10,924 bases of DNA, taken from positions 1-10,924 of the forward strand of contig JAMDBP010000010.1 in NCBI GenBank assembly GCA_023487825.1, read 5' to 3'. A program made the translations under genes and the position numbers. The DNA is from Candidatus Martarchaeota archaeon (GTDB taxonomy: Archaea > Micrarchaeota > Micrarchaeia > Micrarchaeales > CABMGC01). Below are positions 1 through 7,216 of the stretch, one piece after another. Numbering within the stretch: the first letter of the stretch is position 1; every line of letters begins with the position of its first letter. The notes beneath the pieces were generated by a model that saw only the letters and a list, made by a program, of their open reading frames with translations, made no database searches and had not been told where the DNA came from.

Positions 1-38
1 TAGTGCTGGGAGCAAAGCTCTTTGTAGTTAAACGCCAT
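1..38 (-). CDS. gatE: Probable GatE, Glu-tRNA(Gln) amidotransferase subunit E (5' end only)
   Basis: Only the first 12 codons are in the window, reading MAFNYKELCSQH. The ATG at 38-36 overlaps the gatD stop as TAATG, so translation is probably coupled. In archaea gatD and gatE are often adjacent and their products form the GatDE complex that converts Glu-tRNA(Gln) to Gln-tRNA(Gln). GatE proteins commonly open with a YxELG-like segment just before the GLEIH motif, and the YKEL here fits that. The diagnostic GLEIH motif lies outside the window. The call therefore rests on position, the coupled start and a short N-terminal resemblance, and another small gene is possible. Confidence 0.5.
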   Translation of the reverse strand, partial: MAFNYKELCSQH

Positions 39-1372
39 TAAATATCACTTGTCCAATCCGCTTCTGTCCTTGCAGTTATCTCTCCTGCGATATCCTTTGC
101 CATAAGCTTTTCTGCTTCATCTCTGTTGTTTGCAAGAAGGAATCCTAGCTTCACATAAGCCGTTTCTGGAAGCATATCCTCGCAGTATATTATTCCTAAG
201 TCTGCCAGCTCCCTTGCAGTACTGTAAACTCTTGGATTGACTCTCCCATAGAGACACTGCGAAGTCATTCCTATCACCATCCCAGAGTCTACCGCCTTTT
301 TCAGCGAGTCCTTCCAATTGTACTCGGAGTGTTTGGTATTGATAGGCATGTGGCCTAGTCCCGTACCTGCAAGTATAACCCCTTTGTAGCCTTTTGATAC
401 AAGGAAATCAAGGACATCTGGTGAGGAATTAGGATGAAGGTACAGAAGCTCCACCTTCGGTTCGAATGAGATCTTCGCAACTGTCTTTTCCTTAACATTC
501 TCGTGCTTTTTGTATGCCGATATGTATTTTATCTCACCCTTTCTCGACACGTAAGCTATTGCGCTGTTGTTGACCGCTTTGAACGCGTCTCTTCTCGATG
601 TGTGCATCTTCCTTGCCTTTGTCCCTCTTATCAATACACACTCATTGTCAGAAGAATCCGCATGCATGCAGATGACAACTTCTGCTATGTCACTGTGCCC
701 TGCTGCGTATGCAGCACATATGAGGTTCATGAATGCGTCGCTTGATCCACGGTCACTGCTTCTCTGTGCACCTGTCAGAACAACAGGAACATTCAGGTTA
801 TGGAGCATGAAGCTGAGTGCAGATGCAGTATAGTGCATCGTGTCTGTGCCATGCGTTATTATGACTCCCTTTGATCCGTTGTTCACAGCTTCTGCAACTT
901 CTTCTGCGATTTTCTTCCACTCCGCATGAGTCATGTCCTCGCTGAATACGCTCATTATCTGCTTTACATCCAGTTCCACTATACCGCTGAGCTCCGGAAC
1001 CTCTGCAAGAAGCTCCTCTGCCTTTGTAAGCGCCTTTACCCCTCCTGAGACATAATCAAGCTTGCTCCCTATTGTGCCCCCAGTATATAGAAGAGTAACC
1101 TTGGGCAGTCCTTTCTGCTGCTTTGCAGAGGGTTTTTTATCAGGATCAGCAGCCGGTTTTCCGGATACCTTTTTTATCTTCGTATTCTTTGTGTACTTTA
1201 TGCCTATGTTGTAGCCGTCGTCCCTCTTTATGATTATTACGTCGCTCTCTCCGACATCCGGCCTTGGCATCAGCATTCCCTCGTTTGTACCTTTCGAATC
1301 TGTCACTGATATCCTGTCCCCTATCTCTATGCCGTGCTTTTTGAACTCCTCACCGAGTTTTGCAGAGTACAT
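38..1372 (-). CDS. gatD: Glu-tRNA(Gln) amidotransferase subunit D (GatD)
   Basis: GatD is the asparaginase-like subunit that releases ammonia from an amide donor for GatE, which amidates Glu-tRNA(Gln) in archaea lacking glutaminyl-tRNA synthetase. The N-terminal roughly 70 residues are the small beta-rich GatD domain (GIEIGDRISV, then DGYNIGIKY). A Lys/Pro-rich linker follows, then the asparaginase domain with VTLLYTGGTIGS and ITHGTDTMHYTASAL, which carry the catalytic Thr and Thr-Asp pairs. A conserved C-terminal stretch, LPETAYVKLGFLLANNRDEA, is also present. The length (444 residues) is normal for GatD. I chose the ATG at 1372; a TTG nine bases upstream (1381) would add only MYF. It diverges from the gene at 1526 and is coupled to probable gatE downstream. 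The identification is firm and only the exact start is open. Confidence 0.96.
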   Translation of the reverse strand: MYSAKLGEEFKKHGIEIGDRISVTDSKGTNEGMLMPRPDVGESDVIIIKRDDGYNIGIKYTKNTKIKKVSGKPAADPDKKPSAKQQKGLPKVTLLYTGGTIGSKLDYVSGGVKALTKAEELLAEVPELSGIVELDVKQIMSVFSEDMTHAEWKKIAEEVAEAVNNGSKGVIITHGTDTMHYTASALSFMLHNLNVPVVLTGAQRSSDRGSSDAFMNLICAAYAAGHSDIAEVVICMHADSSDNECVLIRGTKARKMHTSRRDAFKAVNNSAIAYVSRKGEIKYISAYKKHENVKEKTVAKISFEPKVELLYLHPNSSPDVLDFLVSKGYKGVILAGTGLGHMPINTKHSEYNWKDSLKKAVDSGMVIGMTSQCLYGRVNPRVYSTARELADLGIIYCEDMLPETAYVKLGFLLANNRDEAEKLMAKDIAGEITARTEADWTSDI

Positions 1373-1409
1373 AAAATACAATCCCGAATCTGGCCCAAGT
1401 TTGACAAAC

Positions 1410-1445
1410 AGATATTAGTTATTTTGACACTTACTTAATATAAAG
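1410..1445 (-). promoter_or_regulatory. Candidate gatD promoter region (TATA-like)
   Basis: Read on the minus strand, this AT-rich stretch contains TTTATATT (about 1437-1444) and ACTAATAT (about 1410-1417), upstream of the gatD ATG at 1372. The nearer one would give a leader of roughly 15-20 bases and the farther one about 40. Either fits archaeal TATA spacing and the choice cannot be made by eye. The 1382-1525 intergenic block is a divergent promoter region and I see no RNA gene in it. Confidence 0.35.
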
Positions 1446-1477
1446 TTGTCCCTTTTTACCCAACTCCCGAGGAGCAA

Positions 1478-1489
1478 GCTTAATAAATC
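1478..1489 (+). promoter_or_regulatory. TATA-like box for the 1526 gene
   Basis: GCTTAATAAATC resembles an archaeal TATA element. Its centre near 1484 predicts transcription starting about 1509-1511, leaving a leader of some 15 bases before the ATG at 1526. No clear ribosome binding site is visible in that leader. Confidence 0.45.
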
Positions 1490-1525
1490 AGTCTTGTTTC
1501 GTTAACTTATCTTTTGGCGAATACC

Positions 1526-1903
1526 ATGTTGACTAAGCTAAACAATGCATTGGAAGTGAGAGATGCTATGAGGGTAGCGAGAGAGGGAGTACCCGAAGCT
1601 TATGAAAAAGCAAGGATTATGGGAATAGTGGCGAAGTATCAGTTGATTAGCAGCGAGCCGGATTGCTCTGCTAATTTGATAAGAGAGCATATGATGTATG
1701 CAAGATACGAGGTGCATCTGAAGGCAGTTTATTCTAATGCTGGTAAAGATTCTGTAAAGGATGCAGCACGCAAGATTGCAGCAGTAGATGCGAATTATTG
1801 CAGTTATAATTCTCCTGAATTTCTTGACGCAGTAAAATCAATAAGGTGCATGATCGACGAGCATAAGGCAAACTCAAAGCTTGTCTCTTCATTAAGGAAA
1901 TAA
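1526..1903 (+). CDS. Small helical protein, paralog A of a tandem pair, unknown function
   Basis: I do not recognise the family. The product (125 residues) is predicted to be mostly alpha-helical and charged, with no signal peptide, membrane segment or cysteine cluster. It resembles the next gene along most of its length. The N-termini align as EVRDAMRVAREG with REVRRAFSIARDG. The centre aligns as REHMMYARYEVHLKAVYSNA with REAHVKSAKYRVYLKMVYPNA, followed by DS..DAA..IA..D in both, so the two arose by tandem duplication. I chose the ATG at 1526 over the TTG at 1514 because the ATG start aligns with the paralog's ATG start. The coding region is conserved with its paralog over about 115 codons, so it is a real gene. 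No function is proposed. Confidence 0.82.
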   Translation: MLTKLNNALEVRDAMRVAREGVPEAYEKARIMGIVAKYQLISSEPDCSANLIREHMMYARYEVHLKAVYSNAGKDSVKDAARKIAAVDANYCSYNSPEFLDAVKSIRCMIDEHKANSKLVSSLRK

Positions 1904-1951
1904 TAGCAAATGGTCAGTTGATTCCTTATCCATTGAAATAATAATGTAGTT

Positions 1952-1958
1952 GGCAGGT
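1952..1958 (+). promoter_or_regulatory. Shine-Dalgarno-like site for the 1968 gene
   Basis: GGCAGGT lies nine bases before the ATG at 1968 and resembles the purine-rich archaeal ribosome binding site. It favours the ATG at 1968 over the in-frame TTG at 1950, which lies immediately upstream of and overlaps this site. The upstream paralog has no comparable site. This suggests the second gene is translated from a longer transcript, perhaps together with the first across the 64-base gap. Confidence 0.5.
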
Positions 1959-1967
1959 AATTTTATA

Positions 1968-2360
1968 ATGAATAAATTCCTTGCAAGATTGGAAATGTCC
2001 AGAGAGGTTAGGAGAGCTTTCAGTATAGCCAGGGACGGAATTGACGGTGGTCGTGACGAAGCAGAGGTAGCTGCATCGATAGTTGGACGTGCTCTTGATG
2101 ATAAATGGCCCGGCTATTCTGCATGTTGCAGGGAAGCTCATGTAAAATCTGCGAAGTATAGAGTGTATCTGAAAATGGTATATCCGAACGCCAGAGATAG
2201 TTCCATAGATCAGGCTGCTATCGACATTGCTTGGGCCGATTCCAGCACAGTTGACCAGGAGATGCACGGACAGAACCTAAAGAATGCAAGAAAGTCTATA
2301 GAGAAGATGATTGTAGAGAGTAAGAGAGGAGATGATCCGCTTTTCTGGATAAGAAGATGA
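1968..2360 (+). CDS. Small helical protein, paralog B of a tandem pair, unknown function
   Basis: A 130-residue protein paralogous to the product of the preceding gene on the same strand, 64 bases away. The best-matching segment is roughly residues 58-92 (REAHVKSAKYRVYLKMVYPNA, then DQAAIDIAWAD). The protein is charged and probably helical with no membrane segment. It has two adjacent cysteines (GYSACCREAH) that the paralog lacks, and a C-terminal DPLFWIRR tail not shared with paralog A. The start is the ATG at 1968, with a ribosome binding site nine bases upstream. The stop TGA (2358-2360) is two bases from the convergent mtaB stop. I cannot assign a family; the pair may be lineage-specific. 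Confidence 0.82.
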   Translation: MNKFLARLEMSREVRRAFSIARDGIDGGRDEAEVAASIVGRALDDKWPGYSACCREAHVKSAKYRVYLKMVYPNARDSSIDQAAIDIAWADSSTVDQEMHGQNLKNARKSIEKMIVESKRGDDPLFWIRR

Positions 2361-2362
2361 AA

Positions 2363-3640
2363 TCAATAGCATTTTTCTGCAAGGAGGCAGACTGAGGAAT
2401 TACCGGTTATCCTTACGTTTATCTCGGAACCAAGCCCTTCCTTATCCTTCAGGGCTATGTTCCTGTAGAAAATGTCCCTTGCTATATTAGACCTTTGGTT
2501 GGATTCTGTTACACAGACCTTTTCAGTAGTGCCTATTGCCATGGATAGATCTTCATACTGTATCGCCTTTGCAAGCCTTGCCATCCTTATGGACCTTTCC
2601 TTTATCGTTGCGTTTGAGAGCCTGCCGCTTCTCTTTGCAGTGGCGTTCGGCCTCTCCCAGAACTTCGATACGTTAGTAATTGCCGGTCTGACATCATTAA
2701 GCATGTTTATTGACATTTCAAAGTCTTCTTCCGTTTCCGTAGGATAGCCCACTATCATGTCTGTCGCAATGCTTATCCCTGGAATCTTCTCCCTTATCTC
2801 CCTTACATATGCTCTGAATTCTTCTGCAGAATAATTCCTCTTCATATCCTTAAGTACGGAATCGCTCCCTGACTGTACCGGGAGATGGAGGAATTTGTAG
2901 ACCTTATCGCTCTTGTAGCACTCTATGAGCCTGTCCAGGTATTTGTGCAGATGTTCGGGATTGAGCATTCCTATCCTTATCCTGAAATTACCGTTTATAT
3001 CCGCTGCCTTTGAGACAAGATATGCGATATCTGTCTTCTTATCGGCGCCGTATGCACCGGTATCCTGTGATGCGAGCTCTATCTCCTTTGCTCCGTTTGA
3101 GACCGCATTTGATACCGCCTTTAGTATCAGCTCCTCTGAAAAGCTGTTTAGAGGCCCGCGGGCGAACTTCGTCTCGCAGAAGGAGCATGATGAGAGGCAG
3201 CCATCGCTTATCGGTATCCTTGCTATAACTCCAGTTGGAGTGTATATGAATTTGGATCTGTCTATCCTCTTGTATGCAAGCGCGATTGTGCCCGTATTCC
3301 CATTTAGCATCTTCGGAAGCATCTCAGGCATGTTGTTTATGGAGATGATCCTTGCCTTTGGTGCAGCCTCCCTTATCCTGTCGGGATTGGCAGAGGCCAT
3401 GCACCCTGTAACTATCAATCTTGCTCCCTTCCCATTCATCTTCTGTATTCTGTCCAGTATCTTCTGCTCCGTTGGCTTCTTTACAGTGCAGGTATTGATT
3501 ATCACATAATCTGCGTTCATTTCCTCGGAGTAGGTTCCGCGCTCTGTCTGCACTCCTTCCTGTCTTAATATGCCCTCAATCATGTCGCTGTCTGCCTGGT
3601 TAAGCGTGCATCCGTAGGTCTCTATCAAAGCATGTTCCAA
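2363..3640 (-). CDS. MtaB/CDKAL1-type tRNA-t6A methylthiotransferase (radical SAM)
   Basis: This enzyme family adds a methylthio group to the t6A37 base of tRNAs reading ANN codons, using two Fe-S clusters and S-adenosylmethionine. The N-terminal UPF0004 domain has its three cluster cysteines at C11 (ETYGCTLNQAD), C51 (INTCTV) and C80 (VTGCMA). The radical-SAM domain has CLSSCSFC at C148, C152 and C155, followed by TKFARG. It continues with ELASQDTGAYG, LHLPVQSGSD and ATDMIVGYPTET. The last 60 residues or so fit a TRAM domain. The first Met in frame after the start would be residue 20 and would delete C11. An in-frame TAA lies a few codons upstream, with no ATG or GTG between, so the TTG at 3640 is the only sensible start. 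MtaB-type (archaeal) is preferred over MiaB because of the TKxARG and ASQDTGAYG wording. It is a plausible functional partner of the nearby ileS, since tRNA(Ile) carries t6A, but that link is inference. Confidence 0.93.
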   Translation of the reverse strand: MEHALIETYGCTLNQADSDMIEGILRQEGVQTERGTYSEEMNADYVIINTCTVKKPTEQKILDRIQKMNGKGARLIVTGCMASANPDRIREAAPKARIISINNMPEMLPKMLNGNTGTIALAYKRIDRSKFIYTPTGVIARIPISDGCLSSCSFCETKFARGPLNSFSEELILKAVSNAVSNGAKEIELASQDTGAYGADKKTDIAYLVSKAADINGNFRIRIGMLNPEHLHKYLDRLIECYKSDKVYKFLHLPVQSGSDSVLKDMKRNYSAEEFRAYVREIREKIPGISIATDMIVGYPTETEEDFEMSINMLNDVRPAITNVSKFWERPNATAKRSGRLSNATIKERSIRMARLAKAIQYEDLSMAIGTTEKVCVTESNQRSNIARDIFYRNIALKDKEGLGSEINVRITGNSSVCLLAEKCY

Positions 3641-3661
3641 AGTAACCGCCTGCGCATAAGA

Positions 3662-3681
3662 TTATATATCTTATTATATAT
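3662..3681 (-). promoter_or_regulatory. Doubled TATA-like promoter for mtaB
   Basis: On the minus strand two overlapping-type elements occur: TATATAATAAG (about 3671-3681) and ATATATAA (3662-3669). The nearer one is centred about 26 bases from the TTG at 3640. Transcription is then expected to begin at or within a few bases of the start codon, which implies a leaderless mRNA with a TTG start. Confidence 0.55.
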
Positions 3682-3687
3682 GCTTAA

Positions 3688-3711
3688 CTTATAATTTGAT
3701 TCCTATAGTAT
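3688..3711 (+). promoter_or_regulatory. TATA-like elements for the zinc-knuckle gene
   Basis: Two candidates precede the ATG at 3735: CTTATAATTTG (3688-3698) and CCTATAGTATG (3702-3712). The first predicts a leader of roughly 15 bases. The second lies about 28 bases from the ATG and would give a leaderless message. A weak GTGAT just before the ATG could help ribosome binding if there is a leader. Confidence 0.45.
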
Positions 3712-3734
3712 GAATCGGATTTATTAGTGATAAT

Positions 3735-3926
3735 ATGTTGTGCGCAAGGTGCGGCAAGACCATATACAAGTATAGGACATGCAACTACTGCAAGAGAAAG
3801 ATATGTGAGAGTTGCGTCAAGAGCTCAAGAAAGGTATCCAAGGTCATAAAGCTTGTAATATGCAAGGATTGCTGGTCGAAGATGCCTTCAAGGAAGACCT
3901 TCAAGAGTGCAAGGAAGGAATCATGA
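3735..3926 (+). CDS. Small basic zinc-knuckle protein with four CxxC pairs
   Basis: A 63-residue, strongly Lys/Arg-rich protein with cysteine pairs at C3/C6, C16/C19, C24/C27 and C43/C46. Eight cysteines in four CxxC pairs could bind two zinc ions. Their order and spacing recall small cross-brace or FYVE/B-box-like fingers or tandem zinc ribbons. The basic charge and the C-terminal tail (KMPSRKTFKSARKES) suggest nucleic-acid or ribosome binding, but that is inference. It is divergent from mtaB across a 94-base promoter region. Its last codons overlap the end of ileS by six bases at TCATGA. The regular cysteine pattern and the TATA-like signals upstream make it a real gene. I cannot name the family, and an alternative role as a zinc-containing translation or transcription accessory protein remains open. 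Confidence 0.82.
   Translation: MLCARCGKTIYKYRTCNYCKRKICESCVKSSRKVSKVIKLVICKDCWSKMPSRKTFKSARKES
3921..3926. other. Shared palindromic stop TCATGA of two convergent genes
   Basis: TCATGA reads the same on both strands. The zinc-knuckle gene ends in TCA TGA on the plus strand and ileS ends in TCA TGA on the minus strand, so each gene uses the other's penultimate serine codon as its stop complement. There is no room for separate terminators between them. Confidence 0.9.
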
Positions 3927-6900
3927 TATGGATAGCAGAGCGAGCATGAGTCTCTCTCCTTCTATATCGAACTCCTTGGCTACAAAGCGGTTTAGCAATT
4001 CCTGTTCATTCATGCCTGAGTGCTTTTTGGCACTTTCGAAGTCGGTTCCTCCCCTTCTTAGAGACTTTGCTGCTACTATCTTGAGTATTCTGCCCTTGTT
4101 CTTTTCCACTATATTGGCAGTATCGCTTCCCGTATCATAGAATACCTCTACCTTCTGTGTCTTCTTCAGTCCGAGATCCTTTCTCAGAAGCTGCACCCTT
4201 CTTTCAAACTCTCTTACAAGAGCCTCTTCCTTAAGCTCCTCGCTTATCTTAGGGTCCACATATGCCACTCCGTACTTGAACTGGACATGGTTATCCTCGG
4301 CTGCCTTCTCCACTGCTATGAAGTGCTGCGGACCTATCTTGAATACACCTTTGGAAGTATGAAGGTCGTATGTCCCCGACCTTCCTATAGAATCCTCAAT
4401 GGCAACAGGATCTGCGCTCTTTATCGCCTCTGCCACGGCTGATGCGTTCTCCCTAAAGTCAGGACCTAGCTTTCCAAATACAGGCCTTATCTCCGTGCCT
4501 GATTTTGCCATATCCTTTATCACCAGCTTCTTCGCATTCGCATACTCCTCTATTATGTAGCTGTACTTGGCGAGTATGGGCTTTGCATCCTCGTTCGCCG
4601 TCTCTATTGTTGCAGAGCTTACAGGCCATCTCAGCCTCACTCCGAATTTGTCCCTGCTGTTGAGCGTCGCGGTTATTGCAGACATTACCACGTCAAACTC
4701 CGCTTCTATCTGCTTGTTTATCAGGGCTTTGGAAGCTTTTGGCCAGTCATTCAGGAATATTGATTCTCCTTTGTACCTCTCCATGTAAACCTTCTCTGTT
4801 GAGAATGGTATTATCGGGGAGAGCATTATGATCAGATTGTAGAAGACGTAGTTTACTACGTTTATCACCTTCCTTGCATCAGCCTTGCTAGAATAGAGTA
4901 TCTTCTTCTTAGCTGTCTTCAGATAGAACCTGCTGAAGTCCTCGACCATGAAGTTGGTGAGCATGCCTGCCGCTTTGTAGAGCTCATAATTATCGAATGA
5001 CTCTGTCACATCCGCTACCAGGCTGCTGAATCTTGAGAGTATGAACTGCTCTTCAGGGTCTAACCCTTTTGCAGAAGGCATCTTCGCAGCTTCTGGATGA
5101 TAACCTATGGCTTCCTCGTAATCCTCTAGCAGTTTCTTCACGTTGTATATCAGCAGTATGTTCTTGTCAGCATCGCGTATCTCAGAGTATGAAAGATTCC
5201 TGTTAAGTATTGGCACGTGGTTCATCGACCACAGCCTGAATGCGTCAGCAGTAGACTCCTTTAGCATCTCCCTTAGAGGAGCGAAGTTGCCGAAGCTCTT
5301 TGACATCTTCCTTCCGTCCGAGCCTGCCATTATCCCATGCACGACTATGTTCTTTACAGGGCCTAGATTATAGGCCATGGTTCCGCACTTCATCAGGGCC
5401 TGGAACCATCCGCGTATCTGCTCTACATATTCAAGTATGAAGTCTACCTTCTTCAACTCCTGGAACTGCTGCTCCGTGATGCTTGCTCTGAAGGTTATCC
5501 CGGAATCTAACCATACGTCAAAGACGTCAGGTATCCTCTTCATCTCTGAAGAGCATTCGCATCTTATCTTAATCTGATCTATGTAAGGCCTGTGGAAATC
5601 CTGCAGCGACTCAGCTGCCTTCCTGTCAATGGCCTTTTCCACAAGCTCCGCGTGTGATCCTATTACAGTGCGTCTGGAGCAGTTGGCGCACTCCCATACA
5701 GGTATCGGAATGCCCCAGTACCTCTGCCTTGATATGCACCAGTCAGGCGAATTCTCGAGTATCGACTGCTGCCACCCCTTTACCTCTCCGGGATACCAGT
5801 TTATCTTGCTGTTTACGTTTACCAGCTTTGATTTTATCCTCTGTATGTTGAGGAACCATTGGTCTGTTGCGGCGAATATGAGCTTTGAGTGGCAGCGCCA
5901 GCAGTGGGGATAGCTGTGGGTGAGAGTACTTGTGTGAAGAAGCATGCCTGATTGCTCAAGAGCCTTAAGGACCGCGGCGTTTGCCTCTGCAGGAACCTTG
6001 AGCCCTTTGAACTCTCCCGCTTCTTCGTTGTATGTTGCATCAGGATTTAGAGGGGAGAGTATTGGCAACTTGTTCTTTATGCCTATGCCATAGTCCTCCA
6101 TACCGTGCCCAGGAGCGACGTGTAGAAGACCCGTACCTTCCTCCATGGTGACGAATTCTTCTGACGCTATGACCTTGTGATACTTCCTTACCTCTTTCTG
6201 CTTAGGCACTTTGTCTTCTATAGGACTTACATATTTTGTTCCTAGGAGCTCGCTTCCGAAGAACTCTCCCTCTATTATAAGATTCTCTCCGGTTATCTCT
6301 GCAAACTTGTCTGTTCTCTTCTTTGCCATTACCAGGCGTTTGCTTCCAGCTTTTGCTATTACGTATATCTCCTTTGGATTTACGGCTATTGCAACGTTTG
6401 CAGGAAGGGTCCACGGCGTAGTTGTCCATACTGCAAGATAAGCCTCCTTTCCCAGTTCCACCTTCGAATCCTCTGGACCTTTCATAACCTTAAAGGCAAC
6501 GAACAGCGATGGATCCTTTTCATCGCTGTATTCCACTTCCATGCTTCCCTGTGATAATGGGGTTTCGCAGTGCGGACAGTATATCAGTGTCCTTTTGCCC
6601 TTGTACAGGAACTTTCTCTGGTCTATCAGTTTTAGCATCGACCATGCTGCTTCTATGTACTCATTTTTGTAAGGCAGGTATGGATTCTTGAAATCTAATG
6701 ATATACCGAACCTGTCATAATCTGCATCCATCCTTCCCATATACATGTCGACGTACTTCCTGCACTCCTTGACAAATCGCTCTATGCCTATCTTCTCCTC
6801 TATCTCCTTCTTCGATTTTATCCCCAGATCCTTCTCTATCTTGTTCTCTATAGGAAGGCCGTGCAGGTCATAGCCAGGTCTGTCTATTACATTGAAACCG

Positions 6901-7103
6901 CGATATCTCCTATACCTGACAAATGCATCCTTCATGCCCTTGGTCCAGATATGGGCAGGATGAAGGTCTCCGGTCACATACGGTGGACCGTCTAGGAAGT
7001 AGAAGGTCTTGCCGTTAAGGTTCTTGGCCTTTACCGCTTCAGTTATGCGCTTGCTCTGCCAATAAGCAAGCACCTCCTCTTCATTGTGTATTATGTCAAC
7101 CAT
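3921..7103 (-). CDS. ileS: Isoleucyl-tRNA synthetase (IleRS)
   Basis: Class Ia synthetase charging tRNA(Ile) with isoleucine. Counting from the ATG, the nucleotide-binding HIGH-equivalent is HPAH (48-51) in GPPYVTGDLHPAHIWTKGMK. NVIDRPGYDLHGLPIENK follows. The CP1 editing domain shows WTTTPWTLPAN (about 225-235) and HVAPGHGMEDY (about 327-337). Zinc-type CPHC and CWRC knuckles, CISRQRYWGIPIPVW and DVWLDSG are present, and KMSKS is at 598-602 (SDGRKMSKSFGN). A helical anticodon-binding domain and C-terminal region complete a protein of 1060 residues, normal for archaeal IleRS. I chose the ATG at 7103. A GGTG ribosome-binding site sits six bases upstream of it, and the alternative GTG at 7112 is part of that site. 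The HPAH variant (Ala for the conserved Gly) is unusual. The gene diverges from the lipid gene pair. Confidence 0.97.
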   Translation of the reverse strand: MVDIIHNEEEVLAYWQSKRITEAVKAKNLNGKTFYFLDGPPYVTGDLHPAHIWTKGMKDAFVRYRRYRGFNVIDRPGYDLHGLPIENKIEKDLGIKSKKEIEEKIGIERFVKECRKYVDMYMGRMDADYDRFGISLDFKNPYLPYKNEYIEAAWSMLKLIDQRKFLYKGKRTLIYCPHCETPLSQGSMEVEYSDEKDPSLFVAFKVMKGPEDSKVELGKEAYLAVWTTTPWTLPANVAIAVNPKEIYVIAKAGSKRLVMAKKRTDKFAEITGENLIIEGEFFGSELLGTKYVSPIEDKVPKQKEVRKYHKVIASEEFVTMEEGTGLLHVAPGHGMEDYGIGIKNKLPILSPLNPDATYNEEAGEFKGLKVPAEANAAVLKALEQSGMLLHTSTLTHSYPHCWRCHSKLIFAATDQWFLNIQRIKSKLVNVNSKINWYPGEVKGWQQSILENSPDWCISRQRYWGIPIPVWECANCSRRTVIGSHAELVEKAIDRKAAESLQDFHRPYIDQIKIRCECSSEMKRIPDVFDVWLDSGITFRASITEQQFQELKKVDFILEYVEQIRGWFQALMKCGTMAYNLGPVKNIVVHGIMAGSDGRKMSKSFGNFAPLREMLKESTADAFRLWSMNHVPILNRNLSYSEIRDADKNILLIYNVKKLLEDYEEAIGYHPEAAKMPSAKGLDPEEQFILSRFSSLVADVTESFDNYELYKAAGMLTNFMVEDFSRFYLKTAKKKILYSSKADARKVINVVNYVFYNLIIMLSPIIPFSTEKVYMERYKGESIFLNDWPKASKALINKQIEAEFDVVMSAITATLNSRDKFGVRLRWPVSSATIETANEDAKPILAKYSYIIEEYANAKKLVIKDMAKSGTEIRPVFGKLGPDFRENASAVAEAIKSADPVAIEDSIGRSGTYDLHTSKGVFKIGPQHFIAVEKAAEDNHVQFKYGVAYVDPKISEELKEEALVREFERRVQLLRKDLGLKKTQKVEVFYDTGSDTANIVEKNKGRILKIVAAKSLRRGGTDFESAKKHSGMNEQELLNRFVAKEFDIEGERLMLALLSIS

Positions 7104-7148
7104 GAGAAACACCGTCTAGCATAGGACTATTAATTAGGAATCCAGCGT

Positions 7149-7159
7149 ATTTAATAAAT
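7149..7159 (-). promoter_or_regulatory. TATA-like box for ileS
   Basis: TTTATTAAATA on the minus strand, centred near 7154, predicts transcription from about 7128 and a leader of about 25 bases. That leader holds the GGTG ribosome binding site (7113-7110) just before the ATG at 7103. Confidence 0.5.
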
Positions 7160-7173
7160 TGTGTACAAACTGA

Positions 7174-7184
7174 ATTATTATATG
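7174..7184 (+). promoter_or_regulatory. TATA-like box for the lipid gene pair
   Basis: ATTATTATATG, centred near 7180, predicts a start of transcription near 7205 and a leader of about 12 bases before the ATG at 7217. With the ileS box it makes a compact divergent promoter region (7104-7216). Confidence 0.5.
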
Positions 7185-7216
7185 CTTTCTTTTGAAGGCT
7201 TTACTGTTGGTAGTGT

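Noticed and set aside
503..833. Plus-strand open frames of 80 and 88 codons inside gatD.
   Set aside because: They lie antisense to a fully conserved gatD reading frame, have no family-like motifs and are explained as shadows of gatD codon use.
2925..3509. A 194-codon plus-strand open frame opposite mtaB.
   Set aside because: It covers the region encoding the conserved radical-SAM motifs on the other strand. Its hydrophobic look comes from the complement of charged codons.
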